From: Nymphaea colorata
Lineage: Eukaryota; Streptophyta; Magnoliopsida; Nymphaeales; Nymphaeaceae
DNA: 64,000 bases
Assembly: GCF_008831285.2 (NCBI RefSeq)
Contig: NC_045148.1
Location: 1,426,001 to 1,490,000, forward strand
Reading direction: 5' to 3'
The notes below the pieces were generated by a model, which saw only the letters and a list, made by a program, of their open reading frames with translations, ran no database searches and was not told the DNA's origin. Below are positions 26,591 to 36,574 of the stretch, piece by piece. The position numbers were made by a program, and so were the translations under genes. Position 1 is the first letter of the stretch. Each line of letters begins with the position of its first letter.

Positions 26591-28764
26591 TAAGATGTTT
26601 TTATTGTAGTGTCGATATTTTGAGAGTTTTTTTGGTGGATTTGTAGATTTTCTTACGGTTGTCTGTTCTTCTTTTGGGCATTATATTGTTTAGAATCGTG
26701 CTTCTTGCTACCTTTCCCCTTCTCTCGCTGCTGCTGCCTCACAGCCTCAGAAGCGTCCCTCTCGCTCTTGCTGGACTCATGCTCCCGCCTTCACCGCTTC
26801 ACGCCAGGTACCCCTTCAGCCTTTCTTTCTTCTTCTCCTTGGTTGTTCTTCTTCTTCCTCCTCCTCCCAACTGATTTTGCCCAAATGCCGCCAGAAATCA
26901 CTACTGCTGCCTTCTCTTGCCGTTGTTGCCTCAGACGCCATCAACGCTTTCATTTCATATCCAGTATGTTTTGATTTCTTCCTTTATATCATATATGTGG
27001 AGGCTTAAGAGGTTTACTCTTTCATATCCAGTACGTTTTTCATATGTTTACTCTTTTAAGAGGTTTACTATATATGCATATTAAGTGTTTGTTTAATTTC
27101 TTATGAAATTCATGTGGCGGTGAAGTCTACCTCACATTTTGTTCCCGTCAACAGAACTTTTCCCTTCTATATGCAAGCACAGTAGAAGTAATCTAACCTG
27201 CCTGTCTTATAGCCACTTTCACTTGTTGGTATGACTATTGTGAGTATGTGAATGCACATATGATGTTATTCTCTACTGCACCATCACACGTGAGTAAAAC
27301 ATCATCATAGCATGTCCAAGTTGATGCTTCTTTATTGTGAATATGTAAAAACAAAATAATAGTTCAGAACAGTAATGTCCAACCATCTCTGCCCTATCTA
27401 CAAGAGGCAGCAACGTCTTCTCTGCTTGATCAAAGTGAATGCTAAACCAACGATAGGAAGGGGGAGAGAGAGAGAAGGCATATGGGTTTCAGCTGGCGTG
27501 TGCCGCCAGTGGCTTGGCTGGTAGACAGATGTGGCATGAGAAGGGGACTGCATCTTTTGTCAACCCAAAACATTAAACCTCTAAAGACAAGATAACAGGT
27601 TGGGTTTGATGGGTGGCTGGACCATTTCTCAGAAACTAGGAACGATATAAAGGTAACTACCCAAATGCATGTATATTTAAGTTTATCATGTTTATTTATG
27701 CTTATATGTTATAGAAGTTGTTTACTTATCAACTATTGTTGGTTTTTTTGTAAGGTACTGCTGAAGATGAGATTGCATGACATGATTCAACATCAATTCC
27801 AACATATTATGCAGTAACAACCTGTCAAAATATTAGGTATTGTTCTAAGTTCAGTTGTTGTTTTGTTCTTAGATGCTTGATTTTACCTTGAGGCAACATT
27901 ATAGCTGAATTTCTAACATTAATTCGAACATATTATGTTGTTTAGTCACTCTAACTTTAAATAAGCATCTCGCAATCCTGAAAGTTGGAAAGTACTTGAC
28001 CTTGAAACAAGCAAGTATTGTTATTTTCTTTTTCTTTCTTAAATGTAAGTGCTTGATGTTGTATATGAAATCAATTAGCTTATTATTGTCTTATGGGTTG
28101 GTTCAAATGTTGAAAGCACTTTATCTTCTTTAGTATAGACATGAGGATGATATATAGTCCATTTTATTTCAGGTAAATTTGAGGATCTATTGAATTGTGC
28201 TTTTACTTTGTTCGTGTCAGAAGCATTTATGTTTTAAGTTTTTAACAATTTCACTGTCATGATCTATTGAATTGTTCCCTCATGTAATGCTATTACGTAG
28301 GTGCACATGGTGTTTTTGAATGTTGGTGCATCTGAAATTCTTGATAGGCCTAAAATTCTTGAAAAGTTAGCGTTGTATTTATTTTCCAGCCTTACTACTC
28401 AAATAAATTGTTTGCCCTGATGGTGTTCTTATGGAAGTGCGGTGATCAACTGCAGAAGTTCATTTCCTTAAGCAGCATTATGCATGAATCAAGAATCATA
28501 TGGTTTTCTCAGTATGGTTTTCTCAGTGTCAACAAAGTGTTGTTGTTCTACATAAGGTGTCCACTTCTTGATTGCTAGACAACAGTCTAAGCGTTTGTTC
28601 CTATAATTTTTAGCACTGAAAAGTTGATAAGGAGAAGTTTTTATATTTACTTTTTAATTGGGATTTATTTTTCTTCATTATTTAGCAATTAGCATTATAA
28701 AGTATTCTTTGAGCCTTTGCTTCAGATAATCAGCTTATTAATTTATCAATCCTGTATTTTGCAG

Positions 28765-28875
28765 ATGATGATGATGATGAATATGAAGAAGGCAATGGAG
28801 GGAACCGACTCCTGGGGTTTATGTTTGGAAATGTTGATGGTTTCGGTGATCTTGATGTGGACTATCTTGATGAAG
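28765..28875 (+). pseudogene. Captured TAF1 (TFIID subunit 1) N-terminal exon fragment
   Basis: One frame from 28,765 reads an acidic run (DDDDEYEEG) followed by GGNRLLGFMFGNVDG and LDVDYLDE. This is the conserved N-terminal signature I know from plant TAF1/HAF1, the largest TFIID subunit. It is preceded by a splice-acceptor-like TATTTTGCAG ending at 28,764, so intron sequence seems to have come with it, which argues for capture from genomic DNA rather than from mRNA. Similarity stops at about 28,875 and the frame continues into unrelated residues before a stop. Only about 37 residues of a protein of well over 1,500 are present, so it cannot be a functional TAF1. It lies wholly inside the hAT-like element. 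Confidence 0.7.
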
Positions 28876-29423
28876 CAAATAACTTCATCTTATATTTTGA
28901 TCTACTTGTGTATATGCTAGAGCCTAGAAGTTTTTCTAAAGCTTGATGGAATGATTAGTGCTACGGTAACAATATGAAGAACTTTTACACTAGTCCTGCT
29001 ATTTGTCAATTGCCTTGTAGGCTTAGGTTTCCACGCTTGTAGTTCTTAAGACCATTAGAGTTTTATGGTCATTGTTTGGAAGATAAGACTGCTGCCAATA
29101 CTAATTCTAGAACATGGACATTGAAATTGTTGATTTGCTTTGGGTACTAACAGTCAGCTTTGCGTGCTCCCGTCTTGTGATGGATATGACTCCGGCGACG
29201 CCGAGCACTTTGGACCGAGAAACAAAAATATCTGTGCAATTCTAATGGAAACTAATTAACAGAAAACTTCCCAACTTTACAATTATTTAATGAAACTCAA
29301 GTTAATCGACTTAATTGTGTACTCGAGTTAAGCGAGTCGAGCTCGCTCGACTTTGTTAATTGAGTCGAGCTCGAGCTTGTGTTAGGCAGCTCGACTCGGC
29401 TAGTGTGCAGCCCTAATAGGAAA

Positions 29424-30540
29424 GAACGATGAGGTTTGGTATCTCATCTGATTCTTACGGGCCTTTCTGAGTTCAAAAGAACCGAGTGACTTGGTAATTT
29501 GAACTTAAGAGAATTATTCTCACCCTTCAAATAAAATAAGCTGTGAAAGAGTAAAACACACGCTACCAACTAAACAACCTAGAATGAGAATTCTCCTCAA
29601 TATGCAATCAATTGAGCTTACAAAAGGCAAATGCCTAATTATTTTTTAGTCACATCTTGGCTCAAGTTTGACTCATTTAATGAACAAGTCGTGTTCAACT
29701 TAAAAAGCTAAAGAGGTTCTCTTCATAGAGAGTCGGGTTCGATGGCCTATCCAGTCTCAACCTGCCGGAGCAGCGACCTCAAAAAAATTTATTCAACAAA
29801 CAATGAAAAACAGAATGAGAAAGAATCAACGAGAGAAAAACACAGGAATAGGCAAAGCTGAACCTCTCCCTGCAGCTAAACCGACATAAACAAATGGGAG
29901 AAAAACAGATTATAAAAAGAAGCTCCATTAAGAACATTGTCTGGCCAAAAGCCATACTGGGTAGGTTCTAAGAATGGCTTTAGCCATCTCCAAAGAAAGC
30001 TCCCTTTTCTCATTGACAGTTTTCTGTAAACATCTACCAGCCCACAGCAAGATCTAAGAAACGGCTTTTCATCCTTCAATATAATCTCTCAATGTCTTAA
30101 GCCAGCCTTTCTGATTAGAAAATACTCCAATCCTTGAGCTCTCCAGCATTGGAACTGACTGAAGATCTCCTCCAATAACTTTCAGATTAGAAAATACTCC
30201 AATCCTTGAGCTCTCCAGCATTGGAACTGACTGAAGATCTCCTCCAATAACGACAACTTAGTATATGGCCCTTTCTGCCTAAAATCCACCACCTCAGATA
30301 TGAACTTGGAGATTTCCTTCATCTTGAATACCCAAGGGCCAAGACAGCATTTCTGCTAACCTTCTTGTCAACAGATATGATTTGAATGAGGAACCTCCCC
30401 TTCACTCCATGCTCGATCTCAGGGATAAAGCCTAAGGAGAGCCAAATGTTACATTAACCAGCCAGTCTTGCATGAACTTACAGGAGTACCAATGTCTAAG
30501 TTCGTGCACAAAATTGGAATGGGGAATTCTCCTTTCTAAA
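29424..30540. other. Intergenic stretch with LINE-derived debris
   Basis: No intact gene. The minus strand from about 29,870 upward has discontinuous coding-like patches, such as a frame with LRSCCGLVDVYRKLSMRKG near 30,000-30,060. These may be downstream pieces of the LINE fragment at 30,543, but stops and frame changes break them. A 72-bp-period duplication sits at 30,113-30,251. Confidence 0.4.
30113..30251. repeat. 72-bp-period tandem duplication
   Basis: Two near-identical copies of about 67 bp, beginning GATTAGAAAATACTCCAATC at 30,113 and 30,185, separated by a few bases. They lie in non-coding transposon-derived sequence and look recent. Confidence 0.92.
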
Positions 30541-30542
30541 TT

Positions 30543-30676
30543 CCTCACCACAAAACTACAAACTTCAACAGCCAGAAACATTTGAACAATATATGATCAG
30601 AAGACTCCTCATCCTTTGGACAAATTGCACACCAATTAGCCAGCGATACACCCCTCTTCTTCACCAGTTGACCGAA
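30543..30676 (-). mobile_element. LINE (non-LTR retrotransposon) fragment: zinc-binding zf-RVT domain
   Basis: The minus strand reads IFGQLVKKRGVSLANWCAIC, then PKDEESSDHILFKCFW. The CxxC...H...C spacing with the LVKRG and EES..H motifs matches the zinc-binding domain that follows reverse transcriptase in plant L1-type LINEs. The frame stops soon after (FVVLW then stop), and no intact reverse transcriptase or endonuclease domain is visible upstream (higher coordinates). This is an old, 5'-truncated and internally broken copy. Confidence 0.7.
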
Positions 30677-30759
30677 TATCATAAATGTCATAAATGACAA
30701 TATTAGTGTACTGAATGTGGAGTCAGTTCGCCTAAGCGATCGAGTTTAAACATAGAACA

Positions 30760-31840
30760 TAACTAATCTTAGTGCATAGTACTTGTCAAATGTTTGCAAA
30801 AACACTGGCAACTAGGAAATTAAGCATGAGATTGCAACACCGTTCAGTTTCCAAGCAAAATAAAGGAGAAAATATCTCCAATTCTTTGGCAAGAAAAGAT
30901 GAATACCTGGTTATGACGCAAAAAGTATATATGGCGAAGAAAAAGAAGGACTATGTGTGCCGTAGGGTACATCTTTCTAAAGCATACGAGCGAGTTACCA
31001 TCCAAAAACTCTCTCGTAAAGTCCATAATGCTCAATGTGTAAGGTCCACCATATTAGATATCTATCTTCCTTGAACCTCTCTTTATTACGAAATGGTCGA
31101 AATCCTATCGTGAGATTTTTTGTGACGACCAATAGCTAAAATTTTCAATTTTAATAGCTTCATAAAACATTCACTGAACTCGTAAGATATTCAATAGTTC
31201 CTATTGGAAAAATTCAACTACTTTTATAGCATCAGATTTTTGGAATTAAAGCAGTAGCCAGGGTCCGGCCCTAGAGCCTGATGGCTACTGGCTCACTATA
31301 TCATAGTGGATGTCCAAATCGTCGAATGCGAATGCGCGTGTGTGCAGCCACAAAGGGCATACGACATTAAGGCTATTAGCCATGACCGGTTATATCTGAA
31401 TTAAACTGGGAAAGAATGTTGCTCTCAAAAAATTAATTACGGCGGACACATGCCAGCCAAAACAAAGAATAAAAGCTATGTCCTATATCATCACCAATCA
31501 AATTAGTGATCATCACATATGGCATGGAGTATGATAAGGTTAAAAGAAAGTGTATAGAAGAGATAACACACAGTTTACGTGGTTCGGATCTAAAGATCCT
31601 ACATCCACGGAAGAAACATCACGCAGGGCTGGTTTTCTTCTTATTTTTCATCAACGAGTACAAGAGCATATATAACATTGAGAGAGAAAACTGAAGCGAG
31701 GAAGGAAGTCGCTCCACTCTCAATGGTACATCCAACGTCCACAGACGTTTACATATGATGATGACCACCATGGAAGGATGTCCTAGACAAAAGCTTTCCT
31801 GCGTGACGTTAGGAGGATGTCTCAACACAGTAGAGGCAAG
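30760..31840. other. Intergenic region downstream of the NAC gene
   Basis: No supportable gene. At about 31,250-31,305 there is a short inverted repeat (GTAGCCA ... TGGCTAC). At about 31,560-31,620 the words TTTACGTGGTTCGGATC and CTACATCCACGG resemble a dispersed repeat I associate with plant LTR-type elements, but I cannot define its borders. The part nearest 31,841 is probably NAC 3' UTR. Confidence 0.4.
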
Positions 31841-33379
31841 TCAAGAGAAACTCCATAGATCAATATCCCAGCTGGTTGTGAACTGTTCATCATCCAGATA
31901 TGATCCGGCAGATTTCTCATATTCGGCGTCTGTCCTTGGGCCTACCTCCAATATTCCAAATGGGACTGACTCTTCCAGTGGCACCAGTTTCATCCAATCG
32001 GCCCACTCATGGGCATAAGCAGATGGACTGACAGCCGAGCCATTGGTACTAATGAAGTCGCAGCGTGGTTGATGTTTTTGTGGAACTGAGCTCAACATCG
32101 TGGAACCCATACTATTTGGTGTATCAGCAGCGAGGTTAGAGATCATGGTCGGCCTTTGATCGGTTGACGCCATTAAGGAATTGATATGCTTAGGAGTAAT
32201 GGAGGATGCAACCACTGGTTGAAGTAGTCCTGTTGTAGGTGAGCTCGGTTGATGATTTTGTGGTGCAAAAGGACCATCCCTTTCTGGTTCAGGTGCAAGT
32301 AGTCTATAATGTTCCAGCATTGATGTCGAATTCAGCCTTTTCGTTTTGATTGTCTGCCCATGGCCAGCAAGATCATCTGTTTCTCCTTTGGGTGTCCGTA
32401 GTTCATAATGCTTCTCCATTAACGTCGCCGTCTGGAGACATTCCAGAGCTAAAGGAATGAATATTCTTGAAGGCATGCGGGAGGTATTGTCGCAAGACGT
32501 TGTTTGTAGTTCTTCAGTACATTGCCTCTTCGCTGGTGGATCTACTACTTCTTTGCTCACGACAACATCGACGTACTCGTTATTACTCATTTTGCAACCT
32601 TCCTCCATTTCATTCGGCACATGCACATCTGAGTTTCCCTTCGCACTCTGTTTCTTCTGCTTATAAGCACATCGTTGGTACACTTTGCACAACACACATT
32701 CATCCAACTGCAGAGTATTCCAGTTTTGTCAATAAAAAAGGAGAGGCAAACCAACGAGTTGAACGCATGAGAGACAAAGAGAAAGAGAAATGACCATGTA
32801 ATTATCGCCACGACTAACGCTACTTTTGTTTTCAGAATCTACTAATCGGTATTCATGCATGATCCAACTGGTTTTGAAGCCACGGTTGGGTTCTCCCTCA
32901 TAATAGTTGAGTACCATCTTTGTCCCAATCTTGTGCATCTGATCGTCAACAATGCTCACTTCTCCGTTGACAGCCTTCCAGTAGCCCTTTTTGGTCGATC
33001 GGCTCGGTCGACTACCATGCGGATACTTCTTTTTCCTCGGAGTGAAAAAATAGCATGCTTCTTCTGCATGTCCAGGAGCCATTGCTGCAGACCATCGTGA
33101 CGCCATAACATCTGTAAGCTCACATGACTAGGGTAAAGAAAATGATAAAAGATGGGTAGTGACATAAGCACAGGCGATCCTGGCTCTCTCACGCTTACCT
33201 TTCAGCTGGTCCGGCTCTTTGGAGTAGAGGTCGGTGGAGAGGATGAAGTCGCCCCACTGATAGTTTTCAGGGTGCAGAACCTTCCTTCTCAAATGGTAAG
33301 CCAGCAGCTGTTGATCGGTGGGGTCGAACTTGAACCCAGCTTCTCTGCCACCTTCAAACCGCCTGCCTGAACTTTCCAT
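31841..33379 (-). CDS. NAC-domain transcription factor (3 exons, 446 aa)
   Basis: A plant-specific nuclear transcription factor. Exons, 5' to 3', are 33379-33199, 33111-32819 and 32707-31841. Introns are GT-AG (the second donor is GTTAGT) and the phases close. The NAC domain occupies about residues 10-170: subdomain A GFKFDPTDQQLLAYHLRRKV (usually FHPTDEEL), subdomain C CYFFTPRKKKYPHGSRPSRS then KKGYWKAV, subdomain D IGTKMVLNYYEGEPNRGFKT then SWIMHEYRL, and E CVLCKVYQRC. The C-terminal 270 residues are Ser/Thr/Pro-rich with acidic patches, as expected of an activation region, and end in WDIDLWSFS. I see no membrane segment, so it is not a membrane-tethered NAC. FDPTDQQLLAY and KKKYPHGSRP place it among divergent NACs rather than the NAM/CUC or ATAF core. 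The start ATG lies just before the GFKF motif; the subfamily is not assigned. Confidence 0.9.
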
Positions 33380-33500
33380 GACCGCCGGTGTTAAAAAACC
33401 AGAGAGACAAAGGATGCAGCGGCAGCAATATGGCCAGAGAACGATTCTTGAAGGAAGATAACAGAACAATGGGTGGGGATATTCGTATACAGAAAATGGA

Positions 33501-33549
33501 AAATAACTACCGCAGTTGACTCAACCAGAAATAACTACCGCAGTTGACT
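33501..33549. promoter_or_regulatory. Duplicated W-box block in the NAC promoter or 5' UTR
   Basis: A 21-bp word ending CGCAGTTGACT occurs twice with a 28-bp period (33,501-33,521 and 33,529-33,549). Each copy carries TTGACT, the core of the WRKY-binding W-box (TTGACY), and the first copy reads TTGACTCAA, so it also contains a reverse TTGAG. The block lies 120-170 bp upstream of the NAC start codon. WRKY control of a NAC gene is plausible but is an inference from motif content alone. Confidence 0.5.
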
Positions 33550-33559
33550 TTACCAAGAT

Positions 33560-36500
33560 CGGGTAAATATCTAAACTCATCTCTTGTTAGTCTAGATAAA
33601 CATTTCTCAAGGCCATCTTTAGCTAAACTTATACCGTTGGATGTCACAACGAGAATCGGTATTGATAAACGCTTTTACATGAAAGAGTCCCAAAAGTGAA
33701 AATTAAATAGATCCATGAACACAGAATGTTAAGACAACATTAAGACCACCTTCCTGTTTATCCCTAAGAATCAGAGGGACGGAGTAGCAGGGCTATCCTG
33801 CACATTCCTCATATCTTTGTTAATTTGTAATGATCTGCTTCTAAGCTGTGACGACTTCCTGCTTTTTTCTTCTGGACAATGTTTGGTTCCAAGAGAAGGA
33901 CGTATTTTCTAATTTACGGCCTTTGCCAAGTAAGATTTGAAGGAATGCAAGTGGATATTCCTCTTTCTTTCTCCCGTTTCTAGTGCTTTTAAGTTTCTAA
34001 CAGAAATTGATCATGCTTTGGAAGTCTTCCCACTTTTGTTATGTTCTCTCTAAAATGTAAAAATTATAGTCAAGTGTCTGTTCTGCTTTTTCTTTTACAT
34101 CAACTGTTCTCTGGACCAAGCACAACTACCTTACATGCAGCAGCATCAAGGGATGATTTGGCTGTCGTTCCCTTGGTGCCGCCATCTCACCCTCCTGCAC
34201 CAGCTGAAGCAGCTGAGGGAGCCAGTGCATCTGATCCAATGGAATCTGAAGAGATGGGAACGCAAATGGAGGAAGACAACCCAAAGATGATGTCCTGAAA
34301 CTGCAGCCGCAGCCTGCTGCCATCGGGGTTGAAGGTGCACAGTGGCAACAACACCGCATGGGTTCCCATCTTCCACAGATGACCCCAGTGATGCGGTCTT
34401 GTTAGGAGCCTGTCTTGGTTTCTTCATTACAGTGGCTCTGCAGTTGCTTGCACTTCCGTACTAGGGAGAATTTAACATAAAAAGGAAGATAGGGATGGTC
34501 ACTTGCGCTCTGCTATTGAAAGTTCTTAGAGGAAGCTTACCACTTCCCTGTGGACGTCTTTCTGAATCTTGTGGCTGAGGAGCAACAATCCATACACGCT
34601 TATCTAGGAGGTTGCACTTATTGTAGGACTGCTTCCTTACAGTCTTGAAAACTTTGGTAGTTTGTGAATTGTACAGGGAAGAGAACCACAAACTCTATCA
34701 AGGCTAAAATAGAAGTTGTTATATGTTTTGGTTCTTTCGTTTATTCTGCAGTGTGGTAAATTTCAAATGTGCGTTTATAAGGGCATGGTTGTCTAATCGT
34801 TTTTGGAAGTGCTATTGTGCGTTTATAATCGCTTTCTGCCAAGTCTAACGTGCTTCAAAATTGATTTTAGTAATGTTCTTTCTAATTTAAGAAAGCAAAT
34901 TTTATGGTCTGGAAACTTAAACTTGGCCCCTGGAACAATGAAAATGTGGAGAAAGAAAAGGAATGGTTATCACCTCCTTTTTGGGAATCAAAATGAAATC
35001 TATTTTAAAGCCACCCCCATGTATGAGCATTGTCACTCCATATTTGTTGACAAGATCTTCCTTCCAAACATGAACCATTTCATATGCCGAGGAATTCATA
35101 TTTGCAGCCTCTGATGGTGCATTATCCAGATGAAAGCGATTGAAACAGTTCGGACAATGTTCGGTCGATGGTAGTTTGGTTCTGGTGCTGAAAACACTTT
35201 CATGGTAAAGTTGCTAAATCTTGTTGGAAAGTTGTCGAGATAAAAAGATTGTCCAATCTAGACAACTTGTTCTTCCTTTTAGGCGGTTCGATATACTTGC
35301 ACTTGCGTTAGCAGAACGGGTTAAAGTCACGACCTGCAATTCCCTGAAGAACGCGTAACCATATCTTTGGGTTGTTACATATCGTGTTTGGTCAGGGGAA
35401 TTAATCTCGAACACACGATAAAATTTGAATCGAATTTTTTTTTTTTTTAATGGGCTCTAAAACTTGAACACACGGATCAAGACTTGTCGGTTCGAACACT
35501 CAAAAAGGTAACATCTAGCACGTACACTGTCCAAATGGACAAGTCAGGCTTAGGAATTCAAGAACCTGCGACAATAATTCACTAAAAGCCCTAAAAACTC
35601 TATGTCGGCTTATCAATTCTCAACTCCTCTCTTAGCTTGTTACCTTGAGGCTCGAAATATTCAGAACCCAACAAAACATGGAACATACGGTCCCAAAGAC
35701 GCACAAATCTTCAATAGACTGTTACTTGAAAAAAGTAGGGGAAACTAGATAAGGCCTGATGATAGAGCTGGGCCGGGAGGCGATATTAGTTCTCAGGAAG
35801 GTCGATGTGCAATACTTTACTTGATGGGAAACCACTCCCATATGAAGCGGCTATGGATCTGAAAGCAAGAGAAAGGGAAAGGCACCTCCATCTATTTTGA
35901 AGTATCCTCTTCTCCTTTAACCATCACCTCACCCCCAAACCAAGAAACACGATTCACTCTTCGCATTTCTAATTTAGCGTCGCATGCATGTCAAAATCAG
36001 ATCAGGCATCTACAAGGAAATCACAACTTTCCAGAAAAAAACATTAGATGGGAAGAAAGAATGGTGAAGCCACGCAAATGAGTGAGTTGATATCTGAAAA
36101 GGCCAGGCTGCCCGTCCAAGGCCCATGGCTAGCCTGCCAAAAAAAATTAAATGAAATGTCCTAAGCTTCGGTTTAGGCTCGCCGGTCAACAAACCTGGCA
36201 CGCCCCTGCTGCCAACTAGCCGATAATGTACCCTCAAATTGCAGTACAATATAAACATGACACTAACAAGACGGACCGAGTTGATGCAATAAAACTGCTC
36301 GAATCAGCAACCAGATATTAACGATCAACTGCAAAATACTCGAATGGGCTATACTCCGACTATTATTCTTTATCAGTTGAAATGAAGGTGATATGGTTAC
36401 AAGAAAGAAGAGGAAAATAAAAAATGGGCTTCCTAAGCACTAAGCCATATAAAACCATTTCCTCTCTCTTTTGGAGGATATTCTCCAAACCCCTCAATCA

Positions 36501-36574
36501 TGTCAGCTCCCTCTCTTCAATTGGTTCCCGCACGCAGTGGGCATCAAAGTTCTGGAAAGGCATCACAGCTAGAA
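33560..36574. other. Intergenic region between the NAC and H+-PPase genes
   Basis: Mostly AT-rich and without a supportable complete gene. It contains one GC-richer protein-like patch at 34,110-34,410 (listed separately). The part just above 36,200 to 36,574 is probably 3' UTR of the H+-PPase gene. Open frames at 34,461-35,114 have no recognisable content. Confidence 0.45.
34110..34412 (+). pseudogene. Unidentified coding-like fragment
   Basis: This patch has exon-like composition in otherwise AT-rich DNA. One frame reads SRDDLAVVPLVPPSHPPAPA and ASASDPMESEEMGTQMEEDN before a stop at 34,296. A second frame then continues as DDVLKLQPQPAAIGVEGAQW and HRMGSHLPQMTPVM to a stop at about 34,402. 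The acidic/proline-rich composition and the frame change near 34,290 suggest a broken copy of a regulatory-protein exon, or a short gene I do not recognise. It has no start or splice context that I can defend. Confidence 0.35.

Larger units (their letters stand above)
26026..29415. mobile_element. hAT-like non-autonomous transposon, 3.39 kb
   Basis: The left end is TAGGGCTGCA and the right end TGCAGCCCTA, a perfect 10-bp inverted repeat. Both subterminal regions (26,040-26,190 and 29,300-29,405) are packed with GAGCTCGACTCG-type words in both orientations, as hAT subterminal binding regions often are. Flanking sequences are ATAGGAAG (26,018-26,025) and ATAGGAAA (29,416-29,423), an 8-bp target-site duplication with one mismatch. 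No hAT transposase (RNase H-like or hATC dimerisation domain) can be read inside, so it is non-autonomous. The interior carries a CT-rich minisatellite-like segment and a TAF1-like exon fragment, both listed separately. Superfamily is inferred from end sequence and duplication length. Confidence 0.8.
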
